A stretch of 64,000 nucleotides of DNA from an uncultured Oscillospiraceae bacterium (GTDB lineage: Bacteria > Bacillota > Clostridia > Oscillospirales > Oscillospiraceae). The notes beneath the pieces were generated by a model that was not told the DNA's origin, did no database searches, and saw only the letters and a program-made list of their open reading frames with translations. Numbering within the stretch: the stretch's first letter is position 1; each line of letters starts with the position of its first letter. Both the position numbers and the translations under genes were made by a program. Below, one piece after another: positions 25,046-32,287 of the stretch. Location: positions 124,001 to 188,000 of the forward strand of contig CAKTMF010000002.1 in the NCBI GenBank assembly GCA_934573855.1, read 5' to 3'.

Positions 25046-26038
25046 ATGAGAAAGATAATATTGACGGCGCTGTGCTGCTGCGCGCTGTCGTCGGTTTTTG
25101 CCTCGACGGCTTTCGCGCAGGAGCTTATAGTAGGCGGCCAGGCGGTGGGTATACAGATAAGTCTTGACGGAGTCATGGTCGCGGGAGTCGCCGCCGTGCA
25201 GACCCCGGACGGCGAGCGCTCGCCCGCGGCTGACGCGGGGATAAAGGAGGGCGACTTCATCACTGCCGTCGGCGGGCGCGAGGTGGAGAGCGCCGCGGCG
25301 TTCATCGAGGCCGTCGGCGCGCTCGGCGGCGAGTGCGCGGACGTGACCGTCCTGCGCGGCGACGATACCGTCCATATCCCCGTTCAGCCGGTGAAGTCGG
25401 CGGACGGCCGGTGGCTCATGGGCATATGGCTGCGCGACAGCATTTCCGGCATAGGTACCGTAACGTTCTGCGACCCGGAGACGGGGACCTTCGGCGCGCT
25501 GGGCCACAGCGTGAGCGACGGCGAGGCCGGCTGCCGCATGCCCATACGCGAGGGCAGCATTACCGACGCGGAGATCGTCTCCGTCGTCCCCGGAGCCTCC
25601 GGCACACCCGGCGAGCTCAACGGCTGCGCGGATATGAACACGGTCAAGGGCAGCATTGAGTACAACACCGAAAACGGCATTTACGGCAAGGCGCTCGTGC
25701 GTCTGGGCAGCCGCGTGCTGGAGACCGGCGACATCATGCCCGGCAAGGCCAGTATCGTCTGCACGGTCAAGGGCAGCTGCGAGCAGGAGTACAGCGTGGA
25801 CATCAACCGTGTCTACCGCGACGCGGACGGCACCCACGTCATGCTCACCGTGACGGACAGGGAGCTCCTCGCCTGCACCGGCGGCATAGTCCAAGGCATG
25901 AGCGGCAGCCCCATCATCCAGAACGAGAAGATCGTGGGCGCGGTGACGCACGTCTTTGTCAACCAGCCGCAGAAGGGCTACGGCATAAGCATACAGGATA
26001 TGCTCTGCGCAGCGGAGGCCGAGGAGCTGGCGGCGTAA
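25046..26038 (+). CDS. spoIVB: SpoIVB serine peptidase (S55)
   Basis: Sporulation signalling protease made in the forespore; in B. subtilis it cleaves SpoIVFA to start sigma-K activation in the mother cell. 330 residues: signal peptide ending STAFAQ, a PDZ domain (AADAGIKEGDFITAVGGREV), then the peptidase domain with RDSISGIGTVTF, GALGHSVSD (catalytic His) and GIVQGMSGSPIIQNEKIVGA (catalytic Ser in GMSGSP), followed by VTHVF. Its PDZ-peptidase order matches the family. Strong GGAGGGAG ribosome site. A small inverted repeat TGACTTGGGCAAGTCA lies at 25008-25023; I cannot define the expected sigma-F/G promoter with confidence. In B. subtilis it neighbours recN and spo0A; here it does not. Confidence 0.95.
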   Translation: MRKIILTALCCCALSSVFASTAFAQELIVGGQAVGIQISLDGVMVAGVAAVQTPDGERSPAADAGIKEGDFITAVGGREVESAAAFIEAVGALGGECADVTVLRGDDTVHIPVQPVKSADGRWLMGIWLRDSISGIGTVTFCDPETGTFGALGHSVSDGEAGCRMPIREGSITDAEIVSVVPGASGTPGELNGCADMNTVKGSIEYNTENGIYGKALVRLGSRVLETGDIMPGKASIVCTVKGSCEQEYSVDINRVYRDADGTHVMLTVTDRELLACTGGIVQGMSGSPIIQNEKIVGAVTHVFVNQPQKGYGISIQDMLCAAEAEELAA

Positions 26039-26154
26039 ATTTTGGGGCAGTATGGAACACTACGGCGGGCAGACGCCCGCCGTGGGCCGTTTGCCGCCCC
26101 TTCCCTTTCGCCGTGCTTTGTGGTAAAATAAAAAAGCACGGAGGTGAAGAGCGC

Positions 26155-26394
26155 ATGACGGCCATTACCGAAATAGACATCCACGGCATGAATACATATC
26201 AGGCCAAGGTATGCCTTCTCTCCGCTCTCAAGCGGAGCCGCGGCGCGTACCGCATACGCGTCATCCACGGCTATCACGGCGGCGCGGCGCTGCGGGAGCT
26301 GGTGCGGCGCGAGATCGCCGCCGATACGCGCGTGCTGCGCTGGGAGGCGGGACTCAACCCCGGCGAGACGGACCTTGTCCTCCGGGAGTTCTGA
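26155..26394 (+). CDS. Small stand-alone Smr-domain protein
   Basis: 79 residues, essentially only a Smr domain: IDIHGMNTYQAKVCLLSAL (LDxHG-like motif) and IRVIHGYHGGAALRELV (HGxGxG-like). The Smr domain of MutS2 and others is an endonuclease or ribosome-binding module; MutS2-linked Smr acts in collided-ribosome rescue in B. subtilis. Here the second motif reads HGYHGG rather than HGKGTG. No MutS domain is attached. ATG at 26155 follows GGAGGTG. The function of such mini-Smr proteins is not known. Confidence 0.8.
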   Translation: MTAITEIDIHGMNTYQAKVCLLSALKRSRGAYRIRVIHGYHGGAALRELVRREIAADTRVLRWEAGLNPGETDLVLREF

Positions 26395-26438
26395 GCGTCG
26401 TTCTTCCGGCGTCTTCCATGGATTAACATTTCGTTCAC

Positions 26439-26467
26439 TTGACAGCGGCGGCGCGCCGCGTTACAAT
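26439..26467 (+). promoter_or_regulatory. Promoter of the FAD dehydrogenase gene
   Basis: TTGACA, 17-base GC-rich spacer, TACAAT. The resulting leader, about 95 bases, holds a hairpin GGCTCTGTG...CGCAGAGCC at 26487-26519 with an inner TCCC/GGGA stem and no good T run, a possible mRNA stability or attenuation element. Confidence 0.65.
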
Positions 26468-26569
26468 AAGCGAGGATACATTTTTCGGCTCTGTGTTCCC
26501 CGAAAGGGAGCGCAGAGCCTCTTCCATTGTATTTTCCGCATGTATTCATACAGCAGAAGGAGCGCAAAA

Positions 26570-27955
26570 ATGAACTACGACGTATTGATAATCGGCGCCG
26601 GCCCCGGCGGTATCTTCACGGCCTATGAGCTGGCCGAGGCGGACAAGGGTCTCAGGATCGGCGTTTTTGAGCTGGGCAGGCCCCTCGCGCAGCGCAAATG
26701 CCCCATCGACGGCAAAAAGGTCAAGGCCTGCGTGAAATGCCCGGTGTGCAGCATTATGAGCGGCTTCGGCGGCGCGGGCGCGTTCTCCGACGGCAAGTAC
26801 AACATCACCAACCAGTTCGGCGGCACGCTCTATGAGCATATCGGCAAGCAGGAGGCCATCGACCTCATGCGCTATGTGGACGAGATAAACCTCTCCCACG
26901 GCGGCGAGGGGACAAAGCTCTACTCCACCGCCAACACCGTCATAAAGCGCATGTGCCTTGAAAACGGCCTGCACCTTCTCGACGCGCAGGTGCGCCATCT
27001 GGGTACGGACATAAACTATGTGGTGCTTGAGAACATATATAACGAGCTTCGCGAAAAGGTCGACTTCCACTTCAACACCCCCGTCACGGGCGTGAAAAAG
27101 ACGCCGGACGGCTACACCGTGACCGCCGGCGGCGAGGAGTACACCTGCAGAAAGTGCGTCATCTCCGTCGGCCGCAGCGGCAGCAAATGGATGGAGAGCG
27201 TATGCGAGGAGCTTGGTATCTCCACCAGCTCCAACCGCGTGGACATCGGCGTGCGCGTGGAGCTGCCGGCGGAGATATTCGCGCCCCTCACCGACGAGCT
27301 GTACGAGAGCAAGATCGTCTACCGCACGCAGAAGTTCGAGGACCTCGTGCGCACCTTCTGCATGAACCCGAAGGGCGTCGTCGTCAACGAGAACACCAAC
27401 GGCATAGTCACCGTGAACGGCCACAGCTACGAGGACCCCGCCATGCACACCGAGAACACCAACTTCGCCCTTCTCGTGAGCAAGCACTTCACCGCGCCCT
27501 TCAAGGACTCCAACGGCTACGGCGAGAGCATAGCGCGCCTTTCAAACATGCTGGGCGGCGGCGTCATCGTGCAGCGCTTCGGCGACCTCGTGCGCGGACG
27601 GCGCAGCACCGAGACCCGTATCCGCGAGAGCTTCATCACCCCCACTCTGGCGGCCATTCCCGGCGACCTCAGCCTTGTCATCCCCAAGCGCATACTCGAC
27701 GGCATAATCGAGATGATCTACGCGCTCGACAAGATCGCCCCCGGCACCGCCAACGACGATACGCTCCTCTACGGCGTGGAGGTGAAGTTCTACAACATGG
27801 AGGTAAAGCTCGACAAAAATCTCGAGACCTCCAGCCGCGGCCTTTACGTTATCGGCGACGGCTCGGGCGTGACCCACTCCCTGTCCCACGCCTCCGCGAG
27901 CGGCGTATATGTTGCGAGACACATCCTCCGCGAGCTTGACGGCGCGGGCGAATAA
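26570..27955 (+). CDS. NAD(P)/FAD-dependent oxidoreductase (COG2509 family)
   Basis: 461 residues. N-terminal Rossmann motif VLIIGAGPGGIFTAYELA binds FAD; the second nucleotide segment ends in VGRSGSKWM and the C-terminal FAD motif is GLYVIGDGSGVTHSLSHA. A cysteine pair, KKVKACVKCPVC, follows the first domain and is typical of this uncharacterised COG2509 group, which is widespread in anaerobes. Substrate unknown. Starts at the ATG at 26570 after GAAGGAG; the reading upstream belongs to the leader. Monocistronic by its own promoter. Confidence 0.88.
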   Translation: MNYDVLIIGAGPGGIFTAYELAEADKGLRIGVFELGRPLAQRKCPIDGKKVKACVKCPVCSIMSGFGGAGAFSDGKYNITNQFGGTLYEHIGKQEAIDLMRYVDEINLSHGGEGTKLYSTANTVIKRMCLENGLHLLDAQVRHLGTDINYVVLENIYNELREKVDFHFNTPVTGVKKTPDGYTVTAGGEEYTCRKCVISVGRSGSKWMESVCEELGISTSSNRVDIGVRVELPAEIFAPLTDELYESKIVYRTQKFEDLVRTFCMNPKGVVVNENTNGIVTVNGHSYEDPAMHTENTNFALLVSKHFTAPFKDSNGYGESIARLSNMLGGGVIVQRFGDLVRGRRSTETRIRESFITPTLAAIPGDLSLVIPKRILDGIIEMIYALDKIAPGTANDDTLLYGVEVKFYNMEVKLDKNLETSSRGLYVIGDGSGVTHSLSHASASGVYVARHILRELDGAGE

Positions 27956-28009
27956 AGGATGTTTTCCCGCCTTTTTTCCGCGCGGCGCGCGGCTCTCGAC
28001 ACGCGCGGC

Positions 28010-28038
28010 TTGATTTTTCATGACTTTTCGGTTATAGT
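28010..28038 (+). promoter_or_regulatory. Promoter of the SpoVB-like flippase gene
   Basis: TTGATT, 17-base spacer, TATAGT, about 32 bases before the ATG. Confidence 0.55.
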
Positions 28039-28069
28039 TGGCAATAAACTGTTGGTCAGGAGGTCGTAA

Positions 28070-29716
28070 ATGGAAGAGAAAACACGTCAGAACTATGTTC
28101 ACGGAGCGGCGATACTCACCGTCGGCGTGATCATAATGAAGATTCTCGGCGCGATATACAAGATCCCGCTCGGGAACATTTTGGGCGACGAGGGCTATTC
28201 CATGTTCATCGGCGCCTACAGCATATATAATATCTTTTTCACTCTCGCCACTGCGGGGCTGCCCGTGGCGCTCTCGCGTCTCGTGGCGGAGGCCGACGCC
28301 AACGGCCGCGGCCCGCAGGAGGAAAAGACCTTCCGCGTGGCGCGCGGGGTGTTTTTCGTGATCGGCGTGATATTCGCCTCGGTGCTGTACTTCTTCCCCG
28401 ACTGGCTCGCGGGTACATACCTTGAAAACCCCGACGCCGCCATGAGCATAAGGGCCATGGCCCCGGCGATACTGCTGGTGTGCCTTGTCTCCGCCTACCG
28501 CGGCTACTGTCAGGGCAACGGCAACATGATCCCCACCACCGTGGACGAGGTGCTGGAGGTCCTGTTCAAGGTCATTGCCGGGCTCGCGCTCTCCACCGCG
28601 TTCATCAGCGCGGGCAAGGGCCTGCCTATAGGCAGTGCCGGCGCGATACTCGGCGTGTCGGTAGGCTCCGTGGTATCCCTCGCCTACATGGTTTGGTACA
28701 AGCGTAAGAATTATTCAAGGCTCGCCGCCTCCTACACCGCCGGCATACACGACCCGAACGACGCCCCCACCGACGACAGTCTCGTCGACTCCACCGGCAA
28801 GATAATCCGCGACATCCTCGTCATCGGTATCCCCATCGCCTTCGGCGCGAGCATAATGGCGATACTCAATTCCGTCGACTCGAAGCTCTGCATGAACAGG
28901 CTCCAGTCCGCCGCGGGCTTCAGCTACCTTGAGGCCAAGGTCCTCTACGGCATTTACGGCAAGGCGCAGACGCTCTTCAATCTCCCCGCCGCGTTCATCA
29001 CGCCGCTGACCATATCCATTGTACCCGCCATCGCGGGCGCGATAGTGAAGGGCGAGCGCGAGAACGGCGCCGTGATCGCCGAGGACGCCATGCGCATTTC
29101 CGCCGTGCTGTCGCTGCCGATGGGCGTGGGTCTCGCGGTGCTCTCCTACCCCATCGTGAACGTCATGTACCCCAACAGCCACAGCTCCGGGCCGGGACTG
29201 CTGTGCATCATGGGCATAGCGTCGTTCTTCGTGTGCTTCATGCTGATGGAGAACGCCGTGCTTCAGGCCAGCGGCCGCGAGAGGCTCCCCATGTACTCCA
29301 TGATAACCGGCAGCCTCGTCAAGATCGCGGTGAACTGGGTGCTGGTGGCACGTCCGGAGATAAACATCTACGGCGCGCCCATCGGGACGCTCTGCGGCTA
29401 CTTCGTCATGTGCCTGATGAACTATGTGTTCATGTGCAGGACGCTTCCGAGACGGCCGAGACTCGCAAGGATACTCCTCCGCCCCATGCTTACGAGCGCG
29501 CTCATGGGCGCGACGGCGTGGGCGGTATACGGCCTCATGGGCCGCGCCATAGGCACTGGACGCTGGAAGAGCATGGCTCTGTGCATGATCGTCGCCATTT
29601 TCGCGGCGGCGGCGGTGTATCTTGCCGCCACTGTCGCGCTCAGGACCGTGACCTACAGCGACCTCGAAAAGCTCCCCGGCGGAAAAAAGCTGGCCGCCAT
29701 TCTCCATATCAGATAA
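28070..29716 (+). CDS. spoVB: SpoVB/MurJ-like MOP-family lipid flippase
   Basis: 548 residues with about 14 membrane helices. It begins with GAAILTVGVIIMKILGAIYK and KIPLGNILGDEGYSMF, the signature of the polysaccharide-biosynthesis/SpoVB branch of MOP exporters, and repeats the half-motif at IPIAFGASIMAILNSVDSKL. B. subtilis SpoVB is needed for spore cortex and is related to lipid II flippases. Here hup and rqcP follow, the same neighbourhood as the yabM-yabN-yabO region in Bacillus, which supports the name. It could also serve as the vegetative flippase. Strong AGGAGG site. Confidence 0.87.
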   Translation: MEEKTRQNYVHGAAILTVGVIIMKILGAIYKIPLGNILGDEGYSMFIGAYSIYNIFFTLATAGLPVALSRLVAEADANGRGPQEEKTFRVARGVFFVIGVIFASVLYFFPDWLAGTYLENPDAAMSIRAMAPAILLVCLVSAYRGYCQGNGNMIPTTVDEVLEVLFKVIAGLALSTAFISAGKGLPIGSAGAILGVSVGSVVSLAYMVWYKRKNYSRLAASYTAGIHDPNDAPTDDSLVDSTGKIIRDILVIGIPIAFGASIMAILNSVDSKLCMNRLQSAAGFSYLEAKVLYGIYGKAQTLFNLPAAFITPLTISIVPAIAGAIVKGERENGAVIAEDAMRISAVLSLPMGVGLAVLSYPIVNVMYPNSHSSGPGLLCIMGIASFFVCFMLMENAVLQASGRERLPMYSMITGSLVKIAVNWVLVARPEINIYGAPIGTLCGYFVMCLMNYVFMCRTLPRRPRLARILLRPMLTSALMGATAWAVYGLMGRAIGTGRWKSMALCMIVAIFAAAAVYLAATVALRTVTYSDLEKLPGGKKLAAILHIR

Positions 29717-29743
29717 AAAGTGACTGATATTGACAAAAACCAC

Positions 29744-29772
29744 TTGAAAAACAGAACCAAATGTGTTAACAT
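29744..29772 (+). promoter_or_regulatory. Promoter of hup
   Basis: TTGAAA, 17-base spacer, TAACAT, leaving an approximately 115-base leader before hup. An alternative TTGACA at 29730-29735 has no matching -10. Confidence 0.5.
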
Positions 29773-29892
29773 GTCCTCGCAGTATCGGTCAAACACAAAT
29801 GATACGCAAAAAAGTGAGTATTCTGACCGCTTTTCGGGCAGACTCATCATATCGCGGAGATGTCCGCAAGTTTATTAGGAGGAAAAATACAC

Positions 29893-30168
29893 ATGAACAA
29901 AGCAGAACTTGTTGCTGCAGTTGCAGAAAAGGCCGGTCTGTCCAAGAAGGACAGCGAGAAGGCAATAAACGCCGCGTTCGATTCCATCACTGCCGCTCTC
30001 GCAGGCGGTGAAAAGGTCCAGCTGGTCGGCTTCGGCGCATTCGAGGTCAAGGAGCGCAACGCACGCGTTGGCCGCAACCCCAAGACCAAGGAGGAGATCG
30101 AGATCCCCGCTTCCCGCGTTGCAGTCTTCAAGGCCGGCAAGGCTCTCAAGGACTCCGTCGCCAAGTAA
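29893..30168 (+). CDS. hup: HU-family nucleoid DNA-binding protein
   Basis: 91 residues. Begins [20 protein letters not shown] and carries the DNA-wrapping arm [20 protein letters not shown], with the conserved RNPxT proline at the arm tip. Non-specific DNA bending and nucleoid compaction. Codon use is strongly biased, as expected for an abundant protein. Start at the ATG following TTAGGAGG. Its position before rqcP is common in Clostridia. Confidence 0.97.
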   Translation: MNKAELVAAVAEKAGLSKKDSEKAINAAFDSITAALAGGEKVQLVGFGAFEVKERNARVGRNPKTKEEIEIPASRVAVFKAGKALKDSVAK

Positions 30169-30190
30169 GTGATTCCTTTCTTTTTATAAA

Positions 30191-30250
30191 ACAGCCGCCG
30201 GAGAGGCCCGCCCGACATAGTCTGACGGCCTGTACCGGCGGTCGTTTTTA
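30191..30250 (+). terminator. Terminator between hup and rqcP
   Basis: GCCGCCGG and CCGGCGGT arms with an inner GGCC/GGCC stem, then CGTTTTTA. It would isolate the very active hup transcript from rqcP. Confidence 0.75.
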
Positions 30251-30281
30251 TACACGGAGATTTTATATAAGAGGAGCAGTC

Positions 30282-30527
30282 ATGAGACTTGACAAATATC
30301 TGAAGGTATCCCGCCTCATCAAGCGCCGCACGGTCGCGAACGAGGCCTGCGACGGCGAGCGCGTGAGCGTGAACGGCCGGCAGGTGAAGGCCAGCTATCA
30401 GGTCAAGGTGGGCGACGTCATCGAGATCGCCTTCGGCCAGCGCGCCCTGCGCGTGGAGGTGACCGCCGTGAACGAGACCGCAAGCAAGGCCGACGCCCCC
30501 GCGATGTACCGCGAGCTTGAGTCCTGA
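30282..30527 (+). CDS. rqcP: RqcP ribosome quality-control S4-domain protein
   Basis: 81 residues made of one S4 RNA-binding domain: MRLDKYLKVSRLIKRRTVAN, then GERVSVNGRQVKASYQVKVG. Matches B. subtilis YabO/RqcP, which with RqcH adds alanine tails to stalled nascent chains on 60S-type obstructed large subunits (family knowledge). E. coli Hsp15 is the distant counterpart. Location next to hup and spoVB agrees with the yabO neighbourhood. The flavin reductase gene begins 16 bases after it. Confidence 0.93.
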   Translation: MRLDKYLKVSRLIKRRTVANEACDGERVSVNGRQVKASYQVKVGDVIEIAFGQRALRVEVTAVNETASKADAPAMYRELES

Positions 30528-30543
30528 CGGAGGAGGAGCCGCA

Positions 30544-31023
30544 ATGAGCGAAATGAAATTGGAGCTGGACGTATTTTCCCGCTTTAACGCCCGCTGGGCG
30601 CTGGTGTGCGCCGGCGGCAGGGCGGGCTTCAACGCCATGGCCATAAGCTGGGGCGGTCTGGGTACTCTCTGGAGCCGTCCCGCGGCCACCGTCTACGTCA
30701 AGCCCATACGCTATACATGGGAATTTTTGCAGAAAAACGACTATTTTACGGTCATTTTCCTCCCGGACAGGCTGAAAAAGGCCGTTGGTGTCATGGGCAG
30801 CCATTCGGGGCGCGACTGCGACAAGGTACGCCTTGCCGGACTCACGCCGGTGTTTCTCGAAAACGGCGTGACCTTTGCCGAGGCGGAGACCACTCTCGTC
30901 TGCCGCAGGATGTACACCCAGAACATGACGCGCGACACCATGCCCGCCGACGTCATAGCGGACTATTACACGGCCGAGGAGCCTCACACCGTTTTTATCG
31001 GGCAGGTCACGGAAATACTTTGA
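30544..31023 (+). CDS. Flavin reductase-like FMN-binding protein
   Basis: 159 residues, split-barrel flavin reductase fold. FNAMAISWGGLGTLWSRPAA and TVYVKPIRYTWEFLQKNDYF are the typical FMN-contact segments, and FTVIFLPDRLKKAVGVMGSH follows. Such short clostridial members often bind FMN without a known partner. ATG at 30544 after GGAGGAG. Sits between rqcP and the CARF-nuclease gene, with short gaps that suggest one operon. Confidence 0.88.
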   Translation: MSEMKLELDVFSRFNARWALVCAGGRAGFNAMAISWGGLGTLWSRPAATVYVKPIRYTWEFLQKNDYFTVIFLPDRLKKAVGVMGSHSGRDCDKVRLAGLTPVFLENGVTFAEAETTLVCRRMYTQNMTRDTMPADVIADYYTAEEPHTVFIGQVTEIL

Positions 31024-31036
31024 GGAGACGCCGAGC

Positions 31037-32209
31037 ATGAAAACGCTTATCGAGCTGTATGACGAGCGTCCGCTTGAAAACGTGCTGAGCACCGAGGTGT
31101 TCCGCCCGGAGCGCACGGTGTACATCTGCCCCGGCCGGGTGGCCGAGAGTGAAAAGACGCGAAAGAAGCTGAAGGACTACTTCCGCCACCGCGGCGTGGA
31201 GTGCGAGCTTTCGTTCCTCGCCGCGAACATGTTCAGCGCCGAGAGCGTCTTAAAGCAGCTCAAATATGCTTCCTCCCGCTGGGAGGACTGCGCGCTGGAC
31301 ATCACCGGCGGCACGGACGCGGCGCTCTTCGCGGGTGGACTTCTCTGCGCGGAGAGGGATATCCCCGTGTTCACCTACAGCCGCAGGAAAAACAGCTTCT
31401 TCCCCATACGCGGCGCGGCCTTCGCCGGCAGCAAGCCCTGCGAGGTGCAGTACAGCGTCGAGGACTTCTTCATCATGGCGGGCGGCTCGATGCGCCGCGG
31501 GCGCGTCGACAACGCCATACTCCCGCGCTATCTCGGCGTGATCGACCCCATGTTCGAGCTGTACATGGCGCACCGCCGCGACTGGAACAGGATAGTGAGC
31601 TATATGCAGCGCGCCTCCTACATACCCAGGGAGAGCAGGCCGGCGCTCCGCGTCAGCTGCGCCTACGTCCTCAAGGGCGAGCGCGGGCAGCGCATCGAGG
31701 CCGACGAGAGCGCCCTGCGCGACATGGAGCGCGCCGGGCTGATACACGGCCTGAGCGTCGACAGGGAGGATGGCGTGAGCTTCACGTTCGCCGACGAGCA
31801 GATACGGGCGTGGCTGCGCGACGTGGGCAGCGTCCTTGAGCTGTACGTCTACAAGGCCTGTATCGACACCGGGCTTTTTCAGGACGTGCGCACCAGCGCC
31901 GTGGTCGACTGGGAGGGCGACAACAGGCAGGGCAACGTCACCAACGAGATCGACGTCATGGCCTGCCGGGGCGTCACGCCGCTTTTCATCAGCTGCAAGA
32001 CCTGCGACGTGCGGACCGAGGCGCTCAACGAGCTTGCGATACTGCGTGACCGCTTCGGCGGCGGTATAGCCCGCGCCGCCATTGTCACCGCCGAGAACGG
32101 CAGCGCCATCATGCGCCGCCGCGCCGCTGAGCTGGACATCAACGTCATCGACCTCAAGGACCTCCGCGCCGGGACGATAAAGGATCATATCCGGGCGCTT
32201 TTGAAATGA
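31037..32209 (+). CDS. Card1/Can2-like CARF-domain nuclease (DUF1887 family), stand-alone
   Basis: 390 residues. N-terminal half is a CARF-type Rossmann domain: VYICPGRVAESEKTRKKL early and ALDITGGTDAALFAGGLL, the T-G-G-T motif that lines the cyclic oligoadenylate pocket in DUF1887 proteins. A winged-helix-like linker (about 190-260) precedes the C-terminal nuclease domain with NEIDVMACRGVTPLFISCKT, the PD-(D/E)xK strand-turn-strand; Asp is in NEID and Lys in SCK, while the acidic residue before x-K is Ser. Characterised Card1 and Can2 are cA4-activated DNA/RNA nucleases of type III CRISPR. No cas gene or array is in the window, so the activator and role are open. Start 31037 follows GAGGAG. 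Confidence 0.85.
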   Translation: MKTLIELYDERPLENVLSTEVFRPERTVYICPGRVAESEKTRKKLKDYFRHRGVECELSFLAANMFSAESVLKQLKYASSRWEDCALDITGGTDAALFAGGLLCAERDIPVFTYSRRKNSFFPIRGAAFAGSKPCEVQYSVEDFFIMAGGSMRRGRVDNAILPRYLGVIDPMFELYMAHRRDWNRIVSYMQRASYIPRESRPALRVSCAYVLKGERGQRIEADESALRDMERAGLIHGLSVDREDGVSFTFADEQIRAWLRDVGSVLELYVYKACIDTGLFQDVRTSAVVDWEGDNRQGNVTNEIDVMACRGVTPLFISCKTCDVRTEALNELAILRDRFGGGIARAAIVTAENGSAIMRRRAAELDINVIDLKDLRAGTIKDHIRALLK

Positions 32210-32226
32210 AGAAGTGAAACAGCGGA

Positions 32227-32255
32227 AAGGCCGCGGGAACAGATCCCGCGGCCTT
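32227..32255. terminator. Bidirectional terminator hairpin
   Basis: AAGGCCGCGGGA, loop, TCCCGCGGCCTT, between converging genes. Short A/T flanks allow weak function both ways. Confidence 0.65.
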
Positions 32256-32287
32256 ATTGTCTATATAAGGAATATGTTGGGCGCCGT

